A program made the position numbers and the translations under genes. Source: Salinilacihabitans rarus (GTDB taxonomy: Archaea; Halobacteriota; Halobacteria; Halobacteriales; Natrialbaceae). Taken from it: a DNA stretch of 64,000 bases. Every line of letters starts with the position of its first letter. Position 1 is the stretch's first letter. Shown here one piece after another: positions 24,227-32,279 of this stretch. Under the pieces are notes generated by a model. The model saw nothing but the letters and a program-made list of their open reading frames with translations, had not been told where the DNA came from and made no database searches. The DNA lies in NCBI RefSeq assembly GCF_024296665.1, contig NZ_CP100762.1, positions 3,534,001-3,598,000 on the forward strand, read 5' to 3'.

Positions 24227-25627
24227 GTGACCATCGAGAGCGTGAATCCGGCGACGGGCGAGGTCATCGAGACGTACGAGCGCGAGTCGACGGCCGAACT
24301 CGACGAGAGCCTCGACCGGGCGAGCGAGGCGTTCGCCGAGTGGAAGGCGGTGCCGGTCGCCGAGCGAGTGCGCCCGCTCCGGCGGGCCGCCGACGTCCTC
24401 CGGGAGAACGCCGCCGAGTACGCCGACCTGATGACCCGCGAGATGGGGAAACCGATCGACCAGAGCCGATCGGAGGTCGAGAAGTGCGCGTGGGTCTGCG
24501 AGTACTACGCCGAGTACGCCCCCGCGTTCCTCGCCGACGAGGTGGTCGCCGGCGAACCCGACGCGCGGACGCTGGTGACCTACCAGCCCCTCGGGCCGGT
24601 GCTGGCGATCATGCCGTGGAACTTCCCGTTCTGGCAGGTGTTCCGGTTTGCCGCGCCCAACCTCGCGGCGGGCAACGTCGGCCTCCTGAAACACGCCTCG
24701 AACGTCCCCGGCTGTGCGCGGGCCATCGAGGAGGTGTTCGCGGCGGCCGGCTTCCCCGAGGGGACGTTCACCTCGCTGCTGGTCTCCTCCGACGAGGTCG
24801 ACGACGTGATCGCGGACGACCGCGTCGCGGGCGTCACCCTCACGGGCAGCAGCGGTGCCGGCCGATCGGTCGCCGAGACCGCCGGGCGCGAGTTGAAAAA
24901 GACCGTCCTCGAACTCGGCGGGAGCGACCCGTTCGTCGTCCTCGCCGACGCGCCGCTGGAGCGGACCGTCGAGAAGGCCGTACGGGCGCGCCTGCTCAAC
25001 TCGGGGCAGTCCTGCATCGCCGCCAAGCGGTTCGTCGTCGTCGACGACGTCTACGACGAGTTCAAAGAGCGGTTCGTCGCCGCGATGGACGCCCAGCGCG
25101 TCGGCGACCCGACCGACGAGGACACCGACGTCGGGCCGCAGGCCCGGGAGGGCCTGCTGGCGTCCCTCGCCGAGCAGGTCGAGGAGACCGTCGAGCAGGG
25201 GGCGACGGTCGAACTCGGCGGCGAGCCGCTGGACCGCGAGGGGGCGTTCTACCCGCCGACGGTGCTGACCGGGATTCCCGAGGGGTCGCCCGCCGACACC
25301 GAGGAACTGTTCGGCCCCGTCGCGACCGTCTTCCGCGTCGACGACGAGGAAGACGCCCTCGAGACGGCCAACGACACCCGGTTCGGCCTCGGCGCGAGCG
25401 TCTGGACCGGGGACCTCGAACGCGGCGAGGACTTCGCCCGCGAGTTCGAGGCGGGCTGTTGCTTCGTCAACGAACTCGTCAAGTCCGACCCGCGGCTCCC
25501 GTTCGGCGGCGTCAAGGACTCGGGGTACGGCCGCGAACTCGCCCGCCACGGCATCCGCGAGTTCGTCAACGCGAAGACCATCTGGGTCCAGCGCGGCGTC
25601 GGCGCGGACGACGGGCTGGTGGAGTGA
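24227..25627 (+). CDS. NAD(P)-dependent succinate-semialdehyde dehydrogenase-like ALDH
   Basis: A 466-residue aldehyde dehydrogenase of the compact GabD/SSADH type. It has PWNFPFWQVFRFAAP, the LTGSSGAGRS coenzyme motif, the general base in LELGGSDPFVVL, the catalytic Cys in NSGQSCIAAKRF (about residue 262) and the C-terminal PFGGVKDSGYGREL motif. The enzyme would oxidise succinate semialdehyde to succinate, linking glutamate/GABA breakdown with the citric acid cycle. That fits its position opposite a glutamate dehydrogenase, although related semialdehydes are possible. The GTG start is supported by its TATA spacing. Confidence 0.88.
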   Translation: MTIESVNPATGEVIETYERESTAELDESLDRASEAFAEWKAVPVAERVRPLRRAADVLRENAAEYADLMTREMGKPIDQSRSEVEKCAWVCEYYAEYAPAFLADEVVAGEPDARTLVTYQPLGPVLAIMPWNFPFWQVFRFAAPNLAAGNVGLLKHASNVPGCARAIEEVFAAAGFPEGTFTSLLVSSDEVDDVIADDRVAGVTLTGSSGAGRSVAETAGRELKKTVLELGGSDPFVVLADAPLERTVEKAVRARLLNSGQSCIAAKRFVVVDDVYDEFKERFVAAMDAQRVGDPTDEDTDVGPQAREGLLASLAEQVEETVEQGATVELGGEPLDREGAFYPPTVLTGIPEGSPADTEELFGPVATVFRVDDEEDALETANDTRFGLGASVWTGDLERGEDFAREFEAGCCFVNELVKSDPRLPFGGVKDSGYGRELARHGIREFVNAKTIWVQRGVGADDGLVE

Positions 25628-25876
25628 GGCCGACGGACGACACTCCCACGGGTACGTCTCCGGCGGCGTCTCCCCGCCCTCGATCCCGACGGGTGCAGCG
25701 CCTCGGCCTCGTCGAGGCGGCCGAACGCGTCGTCGCGGTCGGGACGTCGTTGCCGCCCTCGGACTCGGGACGGGGGACGACGCCGGTGGCGCGGTGCCCG
25801 CGCGGCTCGCAACGTTCCGCGGGCGACCCCGACCCGAACCGCCGGGATTATTCCCGATGGGATCGAGGTCCGACAC

Positions 25877-26350
25877 ATGACCGGACGCTACTACGAGGAG
25901 TTCGAGGTCGGCGAGACCATCGAACACGAGCGTCGGCGGACGATCTCCGAGAGCGACAACCAGCGCTTCTGTGACATGACGATGAACCAGCAGCCGCTGC
26001 ACATAGACGGCGAGTTCGCCGCCGACACCCAGTTCGGCGAGCGCCTCGTCAACGGCCTCTACACGATGTCGCTGGCCGTCGGCATCTCGATCCCCGAGAC
26101 GACCGACGGGACCATCGTCGCCAACCTCTCGTACGACGACGTCGAGCACCCGTCGCCGGTGTTCCACGGCGACACCATCCGCGTCCAGTCGACGGTGACC
26201 GACAAGCGCGAGACCAGCGACGGCGAGCGCGGGGTCGTCACGATGCACGTCGAGGTCTTCAACCAGGACGACGACCTCGTCTGCGAGTTCGACCGGACGG
26301 TGCTCTCGCTGAAACGCGAGTACGCGACGCCGGAGGACGCCGAGGAATGA
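25877..26350 (+). CDS. MaoC-family (hotdog-fold) enoyl-CoA hydratase
   Basis: A 157-residue single-hotdog hydratase. The hydratase-2 motif is recognisable as CDMTMNQQPLHIDGEFA (Asp and His as the catalytic pair, about residues 33-44), and GERLVNGLYTMSL forms the central helix. MaoC proteins hydrate enoyl-CoA esters, including mesaconyl- or itaconyl-type CoAs in some pathways. With the CitE-like lyase 4.3 kb away it could form a hydratase-lyase pair, but the real substrate is open. Its stop overlaps the start of the next gene (ATGA), so it is co-translated with the PH-domain gene. Confidence 0.85.
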   Translation: MTGRYYEEFEVGETIEHERRRTISESDNQRFCDMTMNQQPLHIDGEFAADTQFGERLVNGLYTMSLAVGISIPETTDGTIVANLSYDDVEHPSPVFHGDTIRVQSTVTDKRETSDGERGVVTMHVEVFNQDDDLVCEFDRTVLSLKREYATPEDAEE

Positions 26351-26946
26351 CGGCGTCCGAGATCGATTCCGCGAACCTGGAGTGGCTCTCCCTCGAAGAC
26401 GACGAGGAGATCGTCTGGGCGAGCGGTCCCGACCGCCGAACGCTCGTTCCCGCGTTCCTGATCGGCATCCCGCTCTCGATCGTCCTGATCGGCATCTTCA
26501 TCGTCCTCGGGGAGTACCTCCGCGTGACGAACACCCACTACGTCGTCACGACCCACGCGCTGTACAGGAAGACCGGCGTCTTCTCCCGCGGCGTCAAACG
26601 GATCGAGCACGGGAAGATACAGGACATCTCCTACTCCCAGAGCGCGCTCGGAACCCGCTTTGGCTACGGGACCGTCGACGTCAGCACCGCCGGCGGGGCC
26701 GGCGTCGAGTTGTCGTTCGACGCCGTTCCCGACCCGCGGGCGGTCCAGCGGCAGATCAGCGACCTCGTCGATCGGCCGCGGGGCGGGCGCGGCGACGAGC
26801 GGCCGACCGACGACGTCCTCGCGGAGATCCTCACCGAACTCCGCGCCATCCGCGAGGCGGTCGAGGAGTCGGAGACCGGGCCGGCGCGTGCCGCGAACGG
26901 CGGGCGGCCCGCCGGCGAGGAGAGCGATCGCCGGCCGAACCGATGA
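26347..26946 (+). CDS. PH-domain (bPH2/DUF304) membrane protein
   Basis: A 199-residue protein with one clear membrane helix (LIGIPLSIVLIGIFIVL, about residues 38-55) and a bacterial-type PH domain. Its typical core is NTHYVVTTHALYRKTGVFSRGVKRIEHGKIQDISYSQS (given by pattern), then GYGTVDVSTAGG. The C-terminus holds an EILTELRAIREAVEE coiled stretch and a disordered polar tail. It overlaps the preceding hydratase gene and the following PH-domain gene by 4 bases each, so the pair of PH proteins is probably made together and may form a complex at the membrane. Confidence 0.8.
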   Translation: MTASEIDSANLEWLSLEDDEEIVWASGPDRRTLVPAFLIGIPLSIVLIGIFIVLGEYLRVTNTHYVVTTHALYRKTGVFSRGVKRIEHGKIQDISYSQSALGTRFGYGTVDVSTAGGAGVELSFDAVPDPRAVQRQISDLVDRPRGGRGDERPTDDVLAEILTELRAIREAVEESETGPARAANGGRPAGEESDRRPNR

Positions 26947-27536
26947 GAGACGACGGCCGGATCGACCCGCGGGACCCGACGACCGGCCGGGACCTCGGGT
27001 GGCTCGCGCTCGAAGCGGACGAGGAGATCCGCTGGCGCGGCGGGCCGCGGATCCAGACCGTCTACCCCTGGGTCGCCGTCGCGCTCCTGGGGACGGTCGC
27101 GGTCCTCGGTGCCGTCGCGGCGGGCGGCCTCCCCTCGTGGGGCGTGATCTGGCTTCCCGTCCTCTGGCTCCCGGCGGGGTGGCGGTACGCCCGGGTGTCG
27201 CGAACGACGTTCCTGATCACGGACCGGCGAATCGCCGTCAAAACCGGCGTCCTCGGTCTCTCGGTTCGAGTCCTCGGGATCGATCGGATCCAGAACACCA
27301 CGTTCGAGCAGGACGCGACCGGCCGGCTGTTCGACTACGGAACCGTCGAGATCGACCCCGCGGGCGGGGCGGCGCTGACCTTCTGGAACGTCGACGATCC
27401 GGCGCGCGTGCGGGCGAGACTCGACGCCCAGCGCGACCGCGGTTCGTCGGCGACGGTGCCCGGGAGCCGGGACCAGTGGCTCGCCGTCCTCGAGCACGTC
27501 CGGGGCTGGCGGCGCGCCCTCGAACGGGGCCGCTGA
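26943..27536 (+). CDS. Second PH-domain (bPH2/DUF304) membrane protein
   Basis: A 197-residue partner of the preceding gene. It has the same LALEADEEIRWRGGP opening, two hydrophobic helices (about residues 42-60 and 66-82) and the PH core RTTFLITDRRIAVKTGVLG followed by IDRIQNTTFEQ and DYGTVEIDPAGG. It lacks the C-terminal coiled extension of its neighbour and ends in a short basic helix (LEHVRGWRRALERGR). The ATG at 26943 forms a 4-base ATGA overlap with the upstream stop. The two-gene arrangement of unequal PH proteins recurs in archaea and firmicutes, but its role is unknown. Confidence 0.8.
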   Translation: MRDDGRIDPRDPTTGRDLGWLALEADEEIRWRGGPRIQTVYPWVAVALLGTVAVLGAVAAGGLPSWGVIWLPVLWLPAGWRYARVSRTTFLITDRRIAVKTGVLGLSVRVLGIDRIQNTTFEQDATGRLFDYGTVEIDPAGGAALTFWNVDDPARVRARLDAQRDRGSSATVPGSRDQWLAVLEHVRGWRRALERGR

Positions 27537-27602
27537 GTCGGCCCTGTCGGGGCCCCACACGGCACCGGCACAGTTTTCCTCCCTCCCTTCGTCGACGGGA
27601 TC

Positions 27603-28235
27603 ATGGCGGATCTCTTCCCCGAGACGATCGAGACCGACCGGTTGCGCCTCGAAGCCCTCCGTCCCGGGACCGTCGACGTCTTCGAACTGTACGAGGTCTG
27701 CTCGTCCGATCCCGCCATCGACGAGATCACGCGGTACCTGGCGTGGGACCCCCACGAGACGCCGCGGGACACCCTCGAATTCGTCGAGGGCGTCGCCGAG
27801 CAGCGCGAGTCCCACGAGGGCGGGTCGTACCTGATCCGGCCCCGCGAGGGCGACCCGGGCGCGGGCGAGATCGCCGGCATCGCCGGCTTCGGCGTCGACT
27901 GGGAGACGCGGACGATGACCCTCGGCGTCTGGCTCCGCAAGCGCTTCTGGGGGCGGGGCTACTCCGGCGAGCGCGCGGCGGCGTTCATGGGACTCGCCTT
28001 CGGGCGTCTCGACCTCGAACTGGTCGCGATCACCGCACACGTCGACAACGAGAAGTCCAACCGGGCGATCGAGACGTACACCGAAGCCCACGGCGGCGGC
28101 CGCGACGGCCTGCTGCGCAACTGGCGGCTTCAGGACGGCGACCCGGTCGACGTCTACCGCTACAGCGTCTCACACGAGGAGTGGCGCGAGAGCGCGACCG
28201 ACGAGGACGTCGAGGTCACCTTCCACGACCGCTGA
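27603..28235 (+). CDS. GNAT-family N-acetyltransferase (RimJ/RimL-like)
   Basis: A 210-residue acetyltransferase. It begins with the RimJ/RimL-type pattern ETIETDRLRLEALRPGTV and shows the acetyl-CoA-binding region LGVWLRKRFWGRGYSGERAAAFMGLAFGRL (R-G-x-G-Y variant of the Q/RxxGxG/A motif), then VDNEKSNRAIETY with the conserved Asn. It would acetylate an amino group of a protein N-terminus, amino acid or small molecule. The final 30 residues hold acidic stretches typical of halophiles. It stands alone. Confidence 0.87.
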   Translation: MADLFPETIETDRLRLEALRPGTVDVFELYEVCSSDPAIDEITRYLAWDPHETPRDTLEFVEGVAEQRESHEGGSYLIRPREGDPGAGEIAGIAGFGVDWETRTMTLGVWLRKRFWGRGYSGERAAAFMGLAFGRLDLELVAITAHVDNEKSNRAIETYTEAHGGGRDGLLRNWRLQDGDPVDVYRYSVSHEEWRESATDEDVEVTFHDR

Positions 28236-28318
28236 CCGACCTCGTTCCCGACCGACGGACCGACTGGCTCGAACGGCGTCTGTGCCGTGGGCGTCCGCCG
28301 GACGTCCCGTTCGCGGAG

Positions 28319-28684
28319 TCAGAGGGCCGCCGAGATCGAGTAGACGTTGACGAGGGCGGCGAACAGCCATGGGAGCGCGAGCGCGGCGGGGACGATCGGC
28401 CGGTACTCCCGGTCGAGGATCGGCCGGCAGGCGACCGCGACGGCCACCGCGAGTCCCTTCAGTGCGAACATCCCGGCCATCCCCCAGCCGTCGATCGCGC
28501 CTCTGGCGATCGGGTTCGACTCGGCCAGTCCGAGCCGAAGCCCGAGAAACGTCGTCACGACGTCGCCGGCGAGCGCGACGGCGACGAGCAGCCACAGGCC
28601 ACGCTCGCGGGCGTCCATCCGGCCGCTCCCGAACCGAGGCCGGAGCCGGGCCTGCGAGCGCGTACCGTCGGAACCCGTACCCAT
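28319..28684 (-). CDS. DUF5658-like small membrane protein
   Basis: A 121-residue protein with a polar N-terminus and three or four hydrophobic helices: LWLLVAVALAGDVVTTFLGL, GMAGMFALKGLAVAVAVACR and PAALALPWLFAALVNVYSI. The D-V-V-T-T...ESNP pattern matches DUF5658 proteins. No function is known. The start may be the ATG at 28684 or an internal one at about residue 23 (MDARERG), which begins right before the first helix. Confidence 0.7.
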   Translation of the reverse strand: MGTGSDGTRSQARLRPRFGSGRMDARERGLWLLVAVALAGDVVTTFLGLRLGLAESNPIARGAIDGWGMAGMFALKGLAVAVAVACRPILDREYRPIVPAALALPWLFAALVNVYSISAAL

Positions 28685-28914
28685 AGCCGCCCCACCGGAG
28701 TCGAACCGGTTCGCGGCGCCGACCCGCGACGCCGCGCCCGAGAGAGCGTGTGACAGGCCGCGCTCGGCGCTTCACGCGAAGTGGGTATTGTTATGCCACG
28801 GGTAGCGGCTCCGGGGGCGGTCGGCGCGGGCGGTAAGACGGTCGTACTCCGACGGAGGCGGCGCTTACCGCGAGAAGAGGGGAGTTACAGCGTGGTTACG
28901 GCCCGCCGACCGGT

Positions 28915-30669
28915 TCAGAGGACCGTCCCGTGTTTCTTCCGCGGGAGGTCCTTCTCGACGTCCTCGTAGAAGGCAAACCGGTTCGTCAGTTCCTCGCGGA
29001 GGGTACTCGGCGGGACGATCTCGTCGATGACGACCTCGCTGGCCATCCGGTGGACGTCGATGTCCTCGCGGTACTCCTCGCGTAACTGCTGTTCCATCGC
29101 CGCGCGTTCGTCCTCGTCGTCGATCTCCGAGAGCTTGCGGGCGTAGACGGCGTTGATCGCCGCCTCGGGGCCCATGATACCGATCTCGCCGGAGGGGAGC
29201 CCGATCACGCTCTCGGGGTCGTAGGCGGGCCCGCCCATCGCGTAGATGCCCGCGCCGTAGGCCTTCCGGACGATCACCGTCTGTTTGGGCACCGTCGCCG
29301 ACGACGTCGCGTAGATGAACTTCTTGCCCTTCTCCAGAATGGCGTCCTGCTCGACCTGCGAACCGGCCATGAAGCCGGGGGTGTCACAGAGGTACAGCAG
29401 CGGGACGTTGAACGCGTCGGACTTCCAGATGAACTCGGCGGCCTTCTCGGCGGCGTCGGGGAAGATCGCGCCCGCGCGGTGGGCCGGCTGGTTGGCGACG
29501 ATGCCCACCGGTCGGCCGTCGATGCGCGCGTAGGCCGTGACGATCTCCTCGCCGTAGTCGGGTTTGAGTTCGAAGTACGAACCCTCGTCGACGACCCGGC
29601 GGATCACGTCGACCATGTCGTAGCCGCGGTTCGGGTGCTGTGGGATCACCGCGTCGATGCCCTCGGGCGACTTCGCGGGCGGGGTCGGCTCGGCGCGGGG
29701 CGGTTTCTCGTCGGCGCTGTCCGGCAGGAAGCCGATCAGGTCCGCGACGAGTTCGCGGGCGTGCTCTTCGTCCTCGGCGACGAGGTCGGCCGATCCGGAC
29801 TCGCTGGCGTGGACGTGTGCGCCGCCGAGGTCCTGCATGCTAATCTCCTCGCCGGTGACCATCTCGACCATCCGCGGGGAGGCGATGGCCATCGCGGACA
29901 TCCCCTCGACCATGATGGTGAAATCGGCGAATACGGGCGTGTAAGCCGCGCCTGCGATACAGGGCCCGTAGAGGACGCAGATCTGGGGGACCCGGCCGGA
30001 GAGCATCGAGTGGTTGTAGTAGTACTTGCCGATCCCCTCGCGGTTGGCGAAAAAGCCCGTCTGCTGGTCGATCCGCCCGCCGGAGGAGTCCATCAGGTAG
30101 AGGACGGGCTTTCCCGACTTCAGCGCCCGCTGTTGCATCCGGAGGAACTTCTCGACGCCCTTCGCGGCCATGCTCCCCCGCTTGACGGTGTAGTCGTTGG
30201 CCATGAAGTGCAGGTCCCGCCCCTCGAAGGTGGCGGCGCCCGTGATGAGGCCGTCGGCGGGGAGGCGGTCGTCGGCGTCGAACTCGGCGAACTTGCCGTC
30301 CTCGAACCGGAGCGCGCCGTCCTCGCCGTCGAACCAGAGGTCCAGTCGGTCCCGGACGAACAGTTTGCCCTCCTCGGGGAGTTGCTCTTTGTACTTCTCG
30401 GGGCCGCCCTCGAGGATCTCCTCGATCTCCTCCCACAGGCGCCGCTCGCGGTCGGTCGGCCCGCGGTCCCCGTCGGCCTCGCTCCCGGCGCCGGCACCCG
30501 CGCCGGCCGGGGCGCTCGCGCCCGACTCGCCCTCGTGGGCGCGGATGGCGACCGGTTCGTCGCCGTCGCCGACGTACACCTCGACCTCGGCGCCGACGTG
30601 TTCGGCCAGCGCCGCCGCGATCGCCGACGCCTCGTCGTCGGAGGCGCCCGACGCGATACGAACCTTCAT
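28915..30669 (-). CDS. Acyl-CoA carboxylase beta (carboxyltransferase) subunit with N-terminal extension
   Basis: A 584-residue protein. Residues from about 75 on form a biotin-dependent carboxyltransferase of the propionyl/acetyl-CoA carboxylase type, with motifs MDSSGGRIDQQTGFF, GPCIAGAAYTPVFADF, PRMVEMVTGEEIS, NQPAHRAGAIFPDAAEKAAEF and GPEAAINAVYARKL. Residues 1-70 are extra. They start with a strand-helix unit (VRIASGASDDEASAIAAALAEHVG) like the small epsilon/PccX-type subunits, followed by a Gly/Ala linker. The enzyme would carboxylate acetyl- or propionyl-CoA together with a biotin carboxylase subunit, which is not in this window. Confidence 0.9.
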   Translation of the reverse strand: MKVRIASGASDDEASAIAAALAEHVGAEVEVYVGDGDEPVAIRAHEGESGASAPAGAGAGAGSEADGDRGPTDRERRLWEEIEEILEGGPEKYKEQLPEEGKLFVRDRLDLWFDGEDGALRFEDGKFAEFDADDRLPADGLITGAATFEGRDLHFMANDYTVKRGSMAAKGVEKFLRMQQRALKSGKPVLYLMDSSGGRIDQQTGFFANREGIGKYYYNHSMLSGRVPQICVLYGPCIAGAAYTPVFADFTIMVEGMSAMAIASPRMVEMVTGEEISMQDLGGAHVHASESGSADLVAEDEEHARELVADLIGFLPDSADEKPPRAEPTPPAKSPEGIDAVIPQHPNRGYDMVDVIRRVVDEGSYFELKPDYGEEIVTAYARIDGRPVGIVANQPAHRAGAIFPDAAEKAAEFIWKSDAFNVPLLYLCDTPGFMAGSQVEQDAILEKGKKFIYATSSATVPKQTVIVRKAYGAGIYAMGGPAYDPESVIGLPSGEIGIMGPEAAINAVYARKLSEIDDEDERAAMEQQLREEYREDIDVHRMASEVVIDEIVPPSTLREELTNRFAFYEDVEKDLPRKKHGTVL

Positions 30670-30878
30670 GGCAAATTCTGCGAGACCGGATCAAAAACCG
30701 TTTTCCCTTTTCGCCGCGGCCGCGACCCGGAGAAGGCTCGGGTTACAGTTCGTAAGGAGTCCATCACGATCGCCGCCCGGACGGCGTCGACCCGTCGACT
30801 GCCAGCCCGCAATTCAGGTGTCGACGGAACGATGGCTTACAGTACTCGTTCGACGCCCGCCGAGACGCCACCCGATCC

Positions 30879-32060
30879 ATGTCCCGTGACAGCGACCCGC
30901 CCCGGACCGACGACCGGGGTGTAGCGACGGTTCGCGACCGCCTCGCGGAGGGCCCCGACCGCCGGGAGTTCCTCCGGGCGGCGGCAGGCACGGGCTACGC
31001 GCTCGGGGTGGCGCGACTGCTCGGCGTCGAGGACGTCCTGCGCGCCGACGGCGAGGTGGAGGTCGTGACGGCGCTCGTCCACGACGAGGACGACCCGTGG
31101 TCGGTGACGCGGCGGACGAAGAGCGTCCCTGCGAGGTGGTACGCGGCCGTTTCGAAGGCCTTCGAGGTGAACGAGGCGCTGGCCGACCGGGGGCTCGCCG
31201 GCTACCTCGGTAGCGCGGTCGTCCCGGGCGACTACGACCGGGGCGGCGCCCGACTCACCGTCGAAGTCTCCGCGGACGTCAACGACGTCAGGGAGGCCCT
31301 CGAAGAGATCGTCGGCGGCGTCGCGCTCGACGTGGAGGCGATCGACGACGTCGGAGACGTCGAGGACATGGAGAACGACCCGAAACTCTCCGAGCCCCGC
31401 TATCTCGACGCCGCCGACGACGGGCGGGTCCCCGGCGGGGTCAGTTGCGAGACGAGGACCAGCATGGCGACGCTCGCGCCCGCGCTCTTCCACCCGGACC
31501 ACGGGAAGCCGTTCTTCGTCACCGCCCGCCACGCGTTCGGCGACGGCTCGGACGTCCGCGGCGACCCGATCACGGTGCCGCTGGCCGACGGCGACACCCT
31601 CGACGCCGGCGAGGTCCGGTTCGACCACCCCGTCGAGGACTTCGTCGCCGCCGAGGCGACCGGCCCCTACCGGGCGGCCGCGGCGATTCGGGCCGGCCGC
31701 CCGGTTCGCGTCCGCGGCCAACTCACCCGGTGGGGGCTGGCCGACGTCGCCGCCCGCGGCGACCACCTCGAGAAGGTCGCCGCGCGGACCGGCCACACCA
31801 CTGGTCGGATCAGCGGCATCGACGCGGTGACGTGTTTCACCGACGAGGTCTGCCGGCGCGGCCAACTCCGCTGGGGCGAGGAGTCCGACCTGACCGACGG
31901 CGACAGCGGCTCCGTCAGCTACTACCCCGATCCCGAGGCGCCGGACGGCGGCGTCCTCGTCGCCAGTTTCAACAACGCCCGGACGTGGTGGCCCGGGCAG
32001 AGCTACATCTGGGGGACCGCCGCCTACCGGCTGGCCGAGACGTACGGCTACCACTTCTGA
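30879..32060 (+). CDS. Tat-exported trypsin-like serine protease homologue
   Basis: A 393-residue protein. The N-terminus has a twin-arginine-type sequence (PDRREFLRAAAGTGYALG, about residues 26-43). Residues from about 190 form a trypsin-like fold: His218 in VTARHAFG, and Ser343 in TDGDSGSVSYY, the GDSGS box of chymotrypsin-type proteases, with an acidic stretch (VRFDHPVEDFVAAE) likely holding the Asp. The region 45-180 precedes the protease fold and resembles no domain I know. It would act at the cell surface or outside. A non-proteolytic role cannot be excluded. Confidence 0.75.
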   Translation: MSRDSDPPRTDDRGVATVRDRLAEGPDRREFLRAAAGTGYALGVARLLGVEDVLRADGEVEVVTALVHDEDDPWSVTRRTKSVPARWYAAVSKAFEVNEALADRGLAGYLGSAVVPGDYDRGGARLTVEVSADVNDVREALEEIVGGVALDVEAIDDVGDVEDMENDPKLSEPRYLDAADDGRVPGGVSCETRTSMATLAPALFHPDHGKPFFVTARHAFGDGSDVRGDPITVPLADGDTLDAGEVRFDHPVEDFVAAEATGPYRAAAAIRAGRPVRVRGQLTRWGLADVAARGDHLEKVAARTGHTTGRISGIDAVTCFTDEVCRRGQLRWGEESDLTDGDSGSVSYYPDPEAPDGGVLVASFNNARTWWPGQSYIWGTAAYRLAETYGYHF

Positions 32061-32062
32061 CC

Positions 32063-32278
32063 ATGTCCCGGGAATCCACGCTCCGCTCGCTGCGCGCCGC
32101 CGCGGTCGCCGTCGGTCGCGTCCTCACCGACGCGCTCGTCCTCGCGCTGTGGGTGGTCCTCCTCGCGTTGCTGTTCCTCGCGACCGGCTGGCCCCGCTGG
32201 GGGTTCTACGCGCTGCTGGTCCTCGGAATCGCGGCCTACGTGCTGGTGACGGCGCCGTGGAGCGGACGCGGCGCGTGA
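32063..32278 (+). CDS. Small two-span membrane protein (DUF8119-like)
   Basis: A 71-residue protein with a short basic N-terminus (MSRESTLRSLRAAAVAVGR) and two hydrophobic helices (ALVLALWVVLLALLFLATG and GFYALLVLGIAAYVLVT). It starts 2 bases after the stop of the protease-like gene, so the two are probably in one transcript. It resembles small haloarchaeal membrane proteins that I recall as DUF8119. No function is known. Confidence 0.68.
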   Translation: MSRESTLRSLRAAAVAVGRVLTDALVLALWVVLLALLFLATGWPRWGFYALLVLGIAAYVLVTAPWSGRGA

Positions 32279-32279
32279 G

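Noticed and set aside
25628-25876. Possible gene in the gap before the MaoC hydratase (frame 25249-25878, minus strand)
   Set aside because: The frame reads almost entirely as Arg-rich low-complexity sequence and runs antisense through the end of the ALDH gene. I regard the gap as non-coding upstream DNA.
28685-28707. tRNA T-arm-like sequence ACCGG-TTCGACT-CCGGT followed by GGGGCGG (minus strand)
   Set aside because: No matching 5' acceptor strand (CCGCCCC), D-arm or anticodon arm is present in the preceding 90 bases, so it is a chance hairpin or at most a remnant. It also overlaps the start of the DUF5658-like gene.
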